Shown: piece by piece, positions 1 to 5,934 of the stretch | Position numbering within the stretch: the first letter of the stretch is position 1 | How the letters are laid out: every line of letters begins with the position of its first letter | Source: an uncultured Chloroflexota bacterium | GTDB taxonomy: Bacteria; Chloroflexota; Dehalococcoidia; UBA3495 | Assembly: GCA_913031095.1 (NCBI GenBank) | Contig: CAJWGH010000056.1 | Location: 1 to 6,844, forward strand | DNA: 6,844 bases | Direction of reading: 5' to 3' | Position numbers and translations under genes: made by a program | The notes under the pieces: generated by a model | What the model was told of the DNA's origin: nothing | Database searches by the model: none | The model's input: only the letters and a program-made list of their open reading frames with translations

Positions 1-870
1 GTCCTGTCTGCGCCATTGATGATAGCGTCTGCCGTCGCCCAGGTTACGAGGCGAATCCGCATCGGGAACGCGATAAATCTGCTGCCATTGCACCAGCCAA
101 TACGCCTGGCCGAAGAGGTGGCGACTCTCGACGTATTGTCTAATGGACGGGCGATTTTTGGCGTTGGGCGTGGATCGATGCCGACCCACTTCGCGGGTTA
201 CGGTATCGATCAGGAAGAGGGCCGGAACAGGTTCATTGAAGGGCTTGAGTTGATATTAGGATCTTGGAAGCAAGATGATTTCGCCTACGAAGGCAAGTTC
301 TACCACTCCTATGGCTATTCGATAACTCCCAAGCCCATACAGCAACCCTATCCACCTGTGTATGTTGCCGCCAATAGCGCAGACACCTTTGGTATCGTTG
401 GTGAGTTGGGGCATAACATATTGGTTGCTCCAACCATTGTGACCACCCAGGGAGCGCTGGCAGGATTGGCATCTTATCGGGCCGAGTTGGCCGAGAACGG
501 TCATGACGAATCCAAACTGAAGGTGAACGTTAACGTTCCGATGCACGTGGCGGCTACTGAGAAAGAGGCTAGAGATGGGTTTACGAAGACCATCAACAAC
601 TACCTGGAAACGCTCCGGGACATAGGCCGAGACCGAGGCGCCAGTCGGGGTTCCAGTCGAGCAGACAGCTTGGACGCCGAGGCCGTTATAGAAGAATTCG
701 CCGCGGTGGGAACACCAAACCAGGTTTCCGCAAAGTTGGACAAGTTCAAAGAGATGTACGGGCCCCAGGAGTTTATGTGCTGGTTCAACATCGGCGGCAT
801 GCTGCCCCACGCCGAGGTTCAAAGCTCCATGCGCCTTTTCGCTAAAGAGGTTATGCCCCGGTTCCAGTAG
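1..870 (+). CDS. LLM-class (luciferase-like) flavin-dependent oxidoreductase, 5' end outside window
   Basis: The reading frame is open from base 1 to the TAG at 868-870, giving 289 visible residues. Members of the family are usually about 330-360 residues, so roughly the first 50-70 residues lie upstream of the window. The codons TTG at 16 and ATG at 19 are internal, not starts. Family signs are the segment RIRIGNAINLLPLHQPIRLA followed by EEVATLDVLSNGR, and then the GRAIFGVGRG strand-turn near bases 148-177, typical of the bacterial luciferase-like TIM barrel. Downstream lie PKPIQQPYPPVYVAA and a late stretch, VGTPNQVSAKLDKF, which matches the common G(T/S)P..V..kl.. motif near the C-terminus. 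Such enzymes use reduced FMN or F420 for monooxygenation or hydride transfer on small organic substrates in the cytoplasm. The cofactor and substrate cannot be told here. The stop lies 22 bp before rarA on the same strand, so co-transcription is possible. Family assignment is firm, function is not. Confidence 0.9.
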   Translation, partial: VLSAPLMIASAVAQVTRRIRIGNAINLLPLHQPIRLAEEVATLDVLSNGRAIFGVGRGSMPTHFAGYGIDQEEGRNRFIEGLELILGSWKQDDFAYEGKFYHSYGYSITPKPIQQPYPPVYVAANSADTFGIVGELGHNILVAPTIVTTQGALAGLASYRAELAENGHDESKLKVNVNVPMHVAATEKEARDGFTKTINNYLETLRDIGRDRGASRGSSRADSLDAEAVIEEFAAVGTPNQVSAKLDKFKEMYGPQEFMCWFNIGGMLPHAEVQSSMRLFAKEVMPRFQ

Positions 871-892
871 CAGGGCCTTGAGGTTAACAACC

Positions 893-2245
893 ATGAGCTC
901 ATCTGAGTCATTGTTCGAGCACGGCAGGAAGACCCAGGCAGAGCGTGACGCACCTTTGGCGGAGCGCATGCGCCCCGGCACTTTCGAAGAGTTCGTGGGC
1001 CAAGACCAGATTGTAGACCCCGACCGTGTGCTTCTAAAGTCCATCTCTGCCGGGCATCTACCGTCGTTCATCCTCTGGGGGCCGCCTGGCACAGGAAAGA
1101 CCACTTTGGCTCGTTTAGTGGCCACATCCACACAGTCTGACTTCCGACCTGTCAGTGCCGTGACATCAGGAGTGGCCGATCTGCGGCGGATCGTTGGTGA
1201 TGCCAGAGACCGAAAGGGGATGTACCAACAATCAACCATCCTCTTTGTGGATGAGATTCACCGCTTCAACAAAGCCCAGCAGGACGTTATTCTGCCCCAC
1301 GTGGAAGACGGCACAATCACATTCATAGGGGCCACCACTGAGAACCCTTCGTTCGAAGTGGTCGCGCCACTGCTCTCGCGCTGCCGGGTGTTCACCCTCC
1401 AGAGTCTGACCGCAGAACATATGGAAGCCATAGTGAACCGCGCGTTGGCCGATTCCGAGCGGGGTCTGGGTACCCTGAAGTCAGTGTTGGCCGACGACGC
1501 TCTGGCGCATCTGATAAATATCGCTAACGGTGATGCGCGGGTCGCTTTGAATGCCCTGGAGACGGCGGTCTATGCGTTTACTCCAGACGTAGATGGGAAA
1601 CGATTGATCGACCTTGAGACAATCTCAGACGCGCTACAGCGGCGCTCTCCCATGTATGATAAGGCGGGTGAGGGCCACTACGACACCATCTCGGCCTTTA
1701 TAAAATCGGTTCGGGGCTCATCTCCCGACGGCGCGCTTTATTGGCTGGCCCGGATGATTGAGTCCGGCGAGGACCCATTATTTATCGCCCGCCGTCTGGT
1801 AATACTGGCTGCCGAGGACATTGGCCTGGCTGACCCGCAGGCGTTACTGGTGGCCGTGGCTGCACAGCAGTCGGTACATTTCCTGGGTATGCCTGAAGGG
1901 CGCATCCCGTTGGCTGAGGTCACGGTTTATCTGGCGTCTGCCCCCAAGAGCAATTCAGCCTACGCAGCATTGAACCAGGCTATGAGGGATGTGCGAGAGC
2001 AGGCCAACGAGCCCGTGCCGCTGCATCTGCGTAACGCTGTTACCGGCATGATGAAGGATATAGGGTACGGGAAGGACTACAAGTATTCTCACGACTATGA
2101 CGGCCACTTTGAGGCGCAAGACTATCTGCCACCGTCTTTGAAGGGCAAGCGTTATTACAGGCCTAGTGACGAAGGTGCTGAGAAGGATATCAGAGACCGG
2201 CTGAACCGATGGTGGGGCGGCGGAGCAAAACGGGCCAAGGATTAG
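893..2245 (+). CDS. rarA: Replication-associated recombination protein A (RarA/MgsA), AAA+ ATPase
   Basis: This is a 450-residue protein, the normal length for RarA/MgsA (the Mgs1/WRNIP1 family). It is a clamp-loader-like AAA+ ATPase that acts at stalled replication forks and single-stranded DNA gaps. Visible motifs are Walker A GPPGTGKT (about residues 63-70), Walker B with the family signature DEIHRFNK (120-127), sensor 1 GATTENPS (146-153), arginine finger SRCR (162-165), and sensor 2 GDARVALNALE. After these come the MgsA C-terminal domain (YDTISAFIKSVRGSSPDGA from about 258, then AARRL-like helix and AEDIGLADP) and the conserved tail YKYSHDY...QDYLPPSLKGKRYY. I chose ATG at 893 because GAGG at 880-883 lies 9 nt upstream; an in-frame TTG at 878 would add five residues but has no ribosome site. 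The gene ends 20 bp from the convergent arrestin-like gene. No key residue is missing. Confidence 0.97.
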   Translation: MSSSESLFEHGRKTQAERDAPLAERMRPGTFEEFVGQDQIVDPDRVLLKSISAGHLPSFILWGPPGTGKTTLARLVATSTQSDFRPVSAVTSGVADLRRIVGDARDRKGMYQQSTILFVDEIHRFNKAQQDVILPHVEDGTITFIGATTENPSFEVVAPLLSRCRVFTLQSLTAEHMEAIVNRALADSERGLGTLKSVLADDALAHLINIANGDARVALNALETAVYAFTPDVDGKRLIDLETISDALQRRSPMYDKAGEGHYDTISAFIKSVRGSSPDGALYWLARMIESGEDPLFIARRLVILAAEDIGLADPQALLVAVAAQQSVHFLGMPEGRIPLAEVTVYLASAPKSNSAYAALNQAMRDVREQANEPVPLHLRNAVTGMMKDIGYGKDYKYSHDYDGHFEAQDYLPPSLKGKRYYRPSDEGAEKDIRDRLNRWWGGGAKRAKD

Positions 2246-2265
2246 GACTCACACGACTGAGATGG

Positions 2266-3150
2266 TTAGGTCTGGCCAGTTGAGGTGAATATCTGGACAA
2301 CCCGTTCCAGCTGATAGGCCTCGTCTTGCTGGTTGGTGTCCACCACTGCTCTGAGCCGCCAAGAGACGGTGGTTTGCCTGCTTTGTACGGTGGGCAAGGT
2401 CCGCGCTGGCACGGGCATGCTGAACGCCCAAACATAAGGGTGCTCTGTGTTCAGTTGGATATCGCTCTCCAGAGAAACCCGTCCCAACACCGACTCTTCC
2501 TCTCGGTCACCAGATGTCTCTTTGTTGTGCAGTTCGATGCGGATGTCTTTGGCCTGGTCAGTGGCGTTCATGCGCGCCCGGAGCTCACCTTCCAGATAGC
2601 CGCCGGCTCCGACCACGTCGTTTACCAGCACCATCGCAAGGACACACCCAGTGAATGTCGTCTCTTCGGTCAGGTCCGCCGCGCTGCGTCCTGGCTTTAT
2701 CACAGGGTGCGTGAGCACTGTTATCTCTTGAGATTTGGTCACTTGGTTGCCTGATTCCAACTCCAAACTACCCGTGACTTCCCATAACACCTGTGCGATA
2801 GAACCCTGGACGGTGGGTGGGGCTTCTTTGGGTATTTGGAACCTGGCGTACCTGACAACGTGATCAGAGTTCGTAAACTCGGTGTCAGCCATGAACGATT
2901 GAATCAGCGGTTGTGACAGAGCGTTGTGGGTTTCCAGTTTTCCTCGCCCGCTTTCCCGGGGAGACTCTTTGTGCCACGACTGCTCTGTGCAGGTTAGTTC
3001 CAATTGGCCGGACTTGATTCTTACTCCCGATTTCGGCCTTATCGTCACCTGTATATCTATTGTGCCGCCGGGCCGTAAAGACCCGCCGGTTGTTTCGATT
3101 TCGATCTCCGCCGTGGGGCGGTGAAGCCAAGAAAGAATGCGTTTTAGAAC
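2266..3150 (-). CDS. Two-domain arrestin/Spo0M-like beta-sandwich protein, non-canonical start
   Basis: I read 294 residues starting at a GTT codon (3150-3148). The first canonical start in frame is GTG at 3048, but the 34 residues before it look like real protein: a short amphipathic N-terminus, LKRILSWLHRP, then EIEIETTGGSLRPGGTIDIQ, the opening strands of an arrestin-like sandwich. GGAGG at 3162-3158 is 7 nt before the GTT, while GTG 3048 has no ribosome site. There is no signal peptide and no long membrane segment. Two sandwich domains are visible. Domain 1 has FQIPKEAPPTVQGS (about 104-117) and then LWEVTGSLEL (122-131). Domain 2 opens with GGYLEGELRA (183-192) and has PARTLPTVQSR (248-258) and then SWRLRAVVD (263-271). 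The shared P.xPTVQ..(7-8)..W.(v/l) spacing suggests an internal duplication. The fold resembles arrestin_N/C and Spo0M proteins, which are binding scaffolds rather than enzymes. The partner is unknown. The gene converges on rarA. Confidence 0.72.
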   Translation of the reverse strand, partial: VLKRILSWLHRPTAEIEIETTGGSLRPGGTIDIQVTIRPKSGVRIKSGQLELTCTEQSWHKESPRESGRGKLETHNALSQPLIQSFMADTEFTNSDHVVRYARFQIPKEAPPTVQGSIAQVLWEVTGSLELESGNQVTKSQEITVLTHPVIKPGRSAADLTEETTFTGCVLAMVLVNDVVGAGGYLEGELRARMNATDQAKDIRIELHNKETSGDREEESVLGRVSLESDIQLNTEHPYVWAFSMPVPARTLPTVQSRQTTVSWRLRAVVDTNQQDEAYQLERVVQIFTSTGQT

Positions 3151-3157
3151 CTGTACA

Positions 3158-3162
3158 CCTCC
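3158..3162 (-). promoter_or_regulatory. Ribosome binding site GGAGG that decides the arrestin-like gene start
   Basis: On the minus strand the sequence GGAGGTGTACAG runs straight into GTT CTA AAA CGC. The GGAGG core ends 7 nt before the GTT codon, an ideal spacing. No ATG, GTG or TTG exists in this frame between the upstream in-frame stop (TAG, 3186-3184) and GTG 3048. Either the GTT is a decayed or miscalled GTG/ATG, or a rare start is used (the alternative ATT at 3138 is 19 nt from the GGAGG and so less likely). Confidence 0.6.
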
Positions 3163-3176
3163 ACAGTGCGGTTGAT

Positions 3177-3214
3177 GCGTGGACTAGAAAGTCCGTTGCA
3201 GGCCACGCGGCCTG
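3177..3214 (-). other. Two tandem hairpins with a competing long-range pairing, in leader of arrestin-like gene
   Basis: Hairpin A is CAGGCC-GCGT-GGCCTG on the minus strand (3214-3199), a perfect 6 bp stem with a 4 nt loop. Hairpin B is GGACT-TTCT-AGTCC (3194-3181), a perfect 5 bp stem with a 4 nt loop. GCGTGG (3208-3203), taken from the loop and 3' arm of A, can instead pair with CCACGC (3182-3177), whose first two bases are in the 3' arm of B. The two foldings are mutually exclusive. No uridine run follows, so this is not an ordinary intrinsic terminator. The structure lies 15-50 nt upstream of the ribosome site. A regulatory role is inference. Confidence 0.35.
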
Positions 3215-3219
3215 AGAGC

Positions 3220-3248
3220 ATGTTAATGGCGAATGAACGAGTAGGCAA
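3220..3248 (-). promoter_or_regulatory. Candidate sigma-70-type promoter for arrestin-like gene
   Basis: On the minus strand TTGCCT (3248-3243; 4 of 6 to TTGACA) is followed after exactly 17 nt by TAACAT (3225-3220; 4 of 6 to TATAAT). Transcription would begin near 3213, giving a leader of about 60 nt that contains the hairpins and the GGAGG site. The boxes are only moderate matches, and readthrough from the upstream ltaE operon is an alternative. Confidence 0.35.
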
Positions 3249-3272
3249 CCTACCTGCTTCGCGGGTTAATTG

Positions 3273-3407
3273 CTAATAGTTAAAAACATGGTCGCGTAAG
3301 AAGGCATAGACTACGTGGCCCACGGCGATGGCTAGCGCGGCGCATGCGATGTAGAATGTTCGCTTTTGCCGTCGGCGGGACTGCCCATCGGGCGACAGAT
3401 CAGCCAA
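3273..3407 (-). CDS. Small single-pass membrane protein, 44 residues, unknown function
   Basis: The frame TTG GCT GAT CTG ... TAT TAG encodes 44 residues. It has a polar N-terminus (ADLSPDGQ), a strongly basic patch RRRQKR (11-16), one hydrophobic segment from about F18 to L37 (FYIACAALAIAVGHVVYAFL), and a short polar end RDHVFNY. By the positive-inside rule the N-terminus should be cytoplasmic. The TTG follows the TAA stop of the upstream hydrolase with no gap (ATG TAA TTG), and GGAG at 3419-3416 lies 8 nt before it, which supports translational coupling. The basic patch, the membrane helix and the fit to the operon argue that this is a real gene, although it is too short for usual length cut-offs. 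I recognise no family. It could anchor or regulate a neighbouring product. Confidence 0.6.
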   Translation of the reverse strand: MADLSPDGQSRRRQKRTFYIACAALAIAVGHVVYAFLRDHVFNY

Positions 3408-3998
3408 TTACATGGCTCCCAGGGCGCGAATGACGACGTCTGATCCAACAACTTCAGCCTGGCGGGGGAATATCTGCTGGGTCAGGAACTCATGGATACC
3501 GGCGTCTGCGTCCGCGCAGCAGTCCTCCACCACAATCAGATTGTAGTCTAAGTCAGCTCCGTAGCGTACCGTCGACAGGACTACTCCGCTGGTGGCATAG
3601 CCGAAGATTACCAAGTCCCGGATGTCGTTTGCCCTTAGCGCCACGTCCAAGCCGGTGCCATAGAGGGCGTTGACCCTGTGTTTACCGACTACTACCTCAC
3701 CCTCTTGGGGAAGGACCGACGGATGGATCACGTTCATGGGGTCTGGTACGGCGATTTGGCCTGACGCCTTCCGCTGGCTGAAAGTCTTGTTCCTATGGCC
3801 GATTTCTGGATAGCCGGGCCGGAATACGGTGGCGCAATAACAAACCATGACATCGGCGTTCCGGGCCGCCGCCTGCACTGCGGCGGCTTTATCAACTACC
3901 CCGCGATCGATGGCGTGGGGAAGGGTATCCATAATCTCGGCGTAGAAGTCGGCGATGAGTACCGCTGTGTGTCCGCGTTGTAAAGTGAAATCAGGCAT
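3408..3998 (-). CDS. Isochorismatase-family (cysteine hydrolase fold) protein, nucleophile Cys replaced by Val
   Basis: This 196-residue protein has the usual length and alpha/beta fold of the isochorismatase/nicotinamidase superfamily, whose members hydrolyse amides, carbamates or vinyl ethers in the cytoplasm. The triad Asp is D17 in AVLIADF and the triad Lys is K106 in VVVGKHRVNAL. The strand-turn that normally carries the nucleophile reads GYATSGVVLSTVR (133-145), with V139 where the catalytic Cys stands in the TSGCV/TDVCV motif. The ending DLDYNLIVVEDCCADAD, HEFLTQQIFPRQAEVV matches a recognisable subfamily in which, as I recall, GVV at this position recurs, so this is not simply a decayed copy. 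C160 and C161 lie in the VEDCCAD loop, but that loop is not the usual nucleophile site. The gene starts 8 nt after the ltaE stop, with AAGG about 12 nt upstream, and is contiguous with the small membrane protein gene. Substrate unknown; activity may be altered or absent. Confidence 0.88.
   Translation of the reverse strand: MPDFTLQRGHTAVLIADFYAEIMDTLPHAIDRGVVDKAAAVQAAARNADVMVCYCATVFRPGYPEIGHRNKTFSQRKASGQIAVPDPMNVIHPSVLPQEGEVVVGKHRVNALYGTGLDVALRANDIRDLVIFGYATSGVVLSTVRYGADLDYNLIVVEDCCADADAGIHEFLTQQIFPRQAEVVGSDVVIRALGAM
3416..3419 (-). promoter_or_regulatory. Ribosome binding site for the 44-residue protein
   Basis: GGAG on the minus strand, inside the last codons of the isochorismatase-like gene, sits 8 nt before the TTG at 3407. 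It is the main reason to prefer TTG 3407 over the later CTG in the same frame. Confidence 0.5.
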
Positions 3999-4006
3999 GG
4001 GCGTAT

Positions 4007-5056
4007 CTAACCTTGCAGTTCCCGGACGACTTTGGAAGTACGGGACAGGGCCTCTTCTACATCGTCGCCGGAGATGTGCCGGTGGGTCACCATGCGTACT
4101 GATGTCCCTCCTGGATAAGAGACTAGAACCTCAGCTTCGGCCATGGCCTTGATGAAGTCGGGTGCGGGGCCCACTTTTGCTTCAACATCGAATATGACTA
4201 TGTTGGTCTGGATTCTGTCGGCATCAACGATTAGGCCGTCGATGTTTGCTAGGCCGGTTGCGAGGCGGCGGGCGTTCTGATGGTCTTCGGCCAGGCGGTC
4301 AACCATGGTCTCCAGGGCCACCAGTCCCGCAGCGGCTAGGACGCCGGCTTGGCGCATTCCTCCTCCGACCATCTTGCGCCACCGGTTGGCTTCCTTGATG
4401 AAATCTTTTGAGCCTACCAGCACCGAACCCACGGGGCAGCTAAGGGCTTTGGAGAGGCAGAAACTGGCGTCATCAACGTCTCGGGTGAGTTCGGCAACTG
4501 GGACTTCCAGGGCCACTGCAGCGTTGAAGATGCGTGCGCCGTCCAGGTGCACCGCTACTCCGGAGTCATGAGATACGTTGCAGACCGACTTGGTCTCGGC
4601 CGGGGTCATAACCATCCCGCTGCACCTATTGTGAGTGTTCTCCAGGCAGACTAACTTCGTCGCGGCGACGTGCGGGTTGCCTGCCGGTCGAATATTGCGG
4701 GTTAAGTCTGCCGCGTCCATGCCGCCGCTGGCGCTTTGGGGGATTAGCCTAGTTTGGACACCGGCCAGGGCGGCCTGTCCACCCCCTTCGTTCCAGAACA
4801 TGTGGGCCTGGTCTCCCATGACGATCTCGTCGCCGTGATTGCAGTAGGTCAGCGTAGCCAAGAGATTACTCATGGTGCCGCTGGCTGTTAGAAGACCGGC
4901 TTCATGTCCCAGCAATTCAGCTGATTTCTCTTGTAACTTATTTATGGACGGGTCCTCACTGTATACATCGTCGCCTACTTCCGCCTCGGCCATGGCCCGG
5001 CGCATCTCATCGGTTGGTTTAGTGACTGTGTCGCTGCGCAGGTCAATCGATGCCAT
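4007..5056 (-). CDS. ltaE: Low-specificity L-threonine aldolase (PLP-dependent)
   Basis: The protein has 349 residues, the normal length for this fold-type I PLP enzyme, which cleaves L-threonine or L-allo-threonine to glycine and acetaldehyde and often accepts other beta-hydroxy amino acids. Visible features are the N-terminal signature IDLRSDTVTKP (4-14), GDDVYSEDPSINKLQ (28-42), and SGTMSN (59-64), which holds the PLP phosphate. H85 is in the position that stacks on the PLP ring, LENTHN (138-143) is also present, and HLDGAR (170-175) carries D172 that contacts the pyridine nitrogen and R175 for substrate binding. The Schiff-base lysine is K203 in FCLSKALSCPVGSVLVG. The ATG start has GGGAGGG at 5072-5066, 9 nt upstream. 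It is the first gene of a tight minus-strand operon, with 8 nt to the isochorismatase-like gene. A related beta-eliminating lyase activity cannot be excluded, but the motifs fit threonine aldolase well. Confidence 0.95.
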   Translation of the reverse strand: MASIDLRSDTVTKPTDEMRRAMAEAEVGDDVYSEDPSINKLQEKSAELLGHEAGLLTASGTMSNLLATLTYCNHGDEIVMGDQAHMFWNEGGGQAALAGVQTRLIPQSASGGMDAADLTRNIRPAGNPHVAATKLVCLENTHNRCSGMVMTPAETKSVCNVSHDSGVAVHLDGARIFNAAVALEVPVAELTRDVDDASFCLSKALSCPVGSVLVGSKDFIKEANRWRKMVGGGMRQAGVLAAAGLVALETMVDRLAEDHQNARRLATGLANIDGLIVDADRIQTNIVIFDVEAKVGPAPDFIKAMAEAEVLVSYPGGTSVRMVTHRHISGDDVEEALSRTSKVVRELQG

Positions 5057-5074
5057 TTCGAAGATCCCTCCCTA

Positions 5075-5100
5075 ATATCTGCCTTGGATATCTGCCCTGG
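5075..5100. repeat. Adjacent 13 bp direct repeat in the ltaE leader
   Basis: ATATCTGCCTTGG (5075-5087) is followed directly by ATATCTGCCCTGG (5088-5100), identical at 12 of 13 positions. It lies between the candidate minus-strand -10 box (5120-5115) and the ltaE ribosome site (5072-5066), so it would be in the transcribed leader at about +8 to +33. It may be a regulator site or a chance local duplication. Confidence 0.6.
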
Positions 5101-5114
5101 AAAATCTAACCCGT

Positions 5115-5123
5115 ATTCTAGCA
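5115..5123 (-). promoter_or_regulatory. ltaE: Candidate extended -10 promoter for the ltaE operon
   Basis: On the minus strand TGCTAGAAT contains TAGAAT (5 of 6 to TATAAT) preceded by TGn, an extended -10 arrangement. No good -35 box lies 17 nt upstream, which extended -10 promoters can tolerate. Transcription would start near 5108, giving a leader of about 50 nt before the ltaE ATG. Confidence 0.4.
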
Positions 5124-5172
5124 GGATTGCGTCTGCCGCACGAACGAACCGGGACTAAGCCAGCCTTGAATC

Positions 5173-5201
5173 TTGCTAAAGCCCAGACGGTTACCTAAAA
5201 T
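5173..5201 (+). promoter_or_regulatory. Candidate sigma-70-type promoter for the hydrolase-lspA-rluD operon
   Basis: TTGCTA (5173-5178; 4 of 6 to TTGACA) is followed after exactly 17 nt by TAAAAT (5196-5201; 5 of 6 to TATAAT). Transcription would begin near 5208, leaving about 46 nt to the GTG at 5254. This placement rules against a TTG start at 5173 for the hydrolase, since that codon is the -35 box itself. Confidence 0.5.
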
Positions 5202-5230
5202 TGAGATAGTTGATTTAAGAATAATCTCAG
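5201..5230. repeat. Inverted repeat TGAGAT-N16-ATCTCA at the hydrolase transcription start
   Basis: TGAGAT (5202-5207) and ATCTCA (5224-5229) are perfect 6 bp inverted arms separated by 16 nt, with a possible T-G wobble outside (5201/5230). The arm centres are 22 bp apart, about two helical turns. The repeat begins at the end of the candidate -10 box and ends 11 nt before the ribosome site. It could be an operator for a dimeric repressor or a weak leader hairpin; chance is possible. Confidence 0.3.
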
Positions 5231-5240
5231 GGACGAACCT

Positions 5241-5246
5241 AGGAGA
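5241..5246 (+). promoter_or_regulatory. Ribosome binding site AGGAGA that decides the hydrolase start
   Basis: AGGAG (5241-5245) lies 8 nt before the GTG at 5254. The region upstream in the same frame (from TTG 5173) has no ribosome site and overlaps the candidate promoter, so GTG 5254 is preferred. Confidence 0.65.
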
Positions 5247-5253
5247 AAACATC

Positions 5254-5892
5254 GTGCGTCAAAGCGCTGTTTCGTTCGAAGCCGATGGACTGACTTTTGA
5301 GGGCGTGGTTGCACAGCCTGACGAGAGCACCGGACCCTGGCCTGGCGTGGTTATTTGCCACCCTCATCCGCTCCACGGCGGCAACATGGACAATAACGTA
5401 GTCTTGGCCTTAGCCCTTGGCCTGGCCCAAGAGGGTTTCGTTACGCTCCGATTCAACTTCCGAGGCGTTGGTGGCAGTCAAGGTGAACACACGAAAGGAG
5501 AAAGGGAGTCCAAGGAAGTCAGAGGCGCCCTCGATTTGATCAAAGCCTGGCCTGATACCTCCGGCGAAATCGGCTTGGCTGGTTATTCCTTCGGGACGTC
5601 CGTGATTCTGGGACATGGTGAACTCCACGGCGAGGCCAACGCCATCGCCTTGGTGTCCCCGCCCTTCCGAGCTGTGGAAGGCACCCCATTGAAAGAATCC
5701 AAAGTACCGGCCATGATTGTGACAGGAAACCGGGACCGATTGGTTGACTCAGAACAATTAGACGCTGAGTTGGCCAGTTTCAATAACCCCCCAGAGTTCC
5801 AATTGTTCGACGGGGTGGACCATTTCTGGTACGGACAAGAAGCCAGGTTGGTTCCAGAGGTCAGCCGGTTCTTCACTGAGAAACTCAAATAG
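5254..5892 (+). CDS. Alpha/beta hydrolase of the dienelactone hydrolase-like (COG2945-type) group
   Basis: From GTG 5254 the protein has 212 residues, a usual size for these minimal soluble alpha/beta hydrolases. It shows the group signature CHPHPLHGGNMDNNVV (35-50), which includes the oxyanion-hole region. FNFRGVGGSQG (67-77) follows, then the nucleophile elbow GYSFG (110-114, Ser112). The acid is D161 in VTGNRDRLV and the histidine is H190 in GVDHFWYG, so the full Ser-Asp-His triad is present. The cytoplasmic enzyme probably acts on esters or thioesters; the substrate is unknown and these proteins are often annotated only as alpha/beta hydrolase. The strand order and absence of a lid insertion argue against a lipase. 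It leads the plus-strand set, with 42 bp to lspA, divergent from ltaE across a 197 bp promoter region. A longer form from TTG 5173 would add 27 residues without family resemblance. Confidence 0.9.
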   Translation: MRQSAVSFEADGLTFEGVVAQPDESTGPWPGVVICHPHPLHGGNMDNNVVLALALGLAQEGFVTLRFNFRGVGGSQGEHTKGERESKEVRGALDLIKAWPDTSGEIGLAGYSFGTSVILGHGELHGEANAIALVSPPFRAVEGTPLKESKVPAMIVTGNRDRLVDSEQLDAELASFNNPPEFQLFDGVDHFWYGQEARLVPEVSRFFTEKLK

Positions 5893-5934
5893 CCCAGATT
5901 TCCATAGCCCCGGGGCAGCCTTGGAGACCCTTAA

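Noticed and set aside
256..1239. Long minus-strand open frame of 327 codons across the LLM gene and rarA
   Set aside because: It is antisense to two clearly recognised genes, crosses the junction between them, is rich in Arg/Ser/Cys low-quality sequence, and has no family resemblance.
2246..2265. Possible bidirectional terminator between the convergent rarA and arrestin-like genes
   Set aside because: Only a 4 bp CTCA/TGAG stem with a 6 nt loop is visible and there is no T-run on either strand.
3144..3221. Minus-strand mini frame of 25 codons (ATG 3221 to TAA 3144) upstream of and overlapping the arrestin-like start
   Set aside because: It has no ribosome site, begins within the candidate -10 box of the promoter, and its sequence is explained by the two hairpins; kept only as a possible coupling leader in the start-codon finding.
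3241..3267. Short hairpins GTAGG-CAA-CCTAC and ACCTG-CTTCG-CGGGT after the 44-residue gene
   Set aside because: They share bases, have only 5 bp stems and are not followed by a T-run on the minus strand, so a terminator call is not justified.
5173..5253. Longer hydrolase N-terminus from TTG 5173
   Set aside because: The codon coincides with the candidate -35 box, has no ribosome site, and the extra 27 residues do not match the family, whereas GTG 5254 has AGGAG at 8 nt.
5907..5916. Perfect palindrome GCCCCGGGGC between the hydrolase and lspA genes
   Set aside because: A 10 bp GC-only palindrome without a loop is expected by chance in DNA of this composition, and no partner element is visible.
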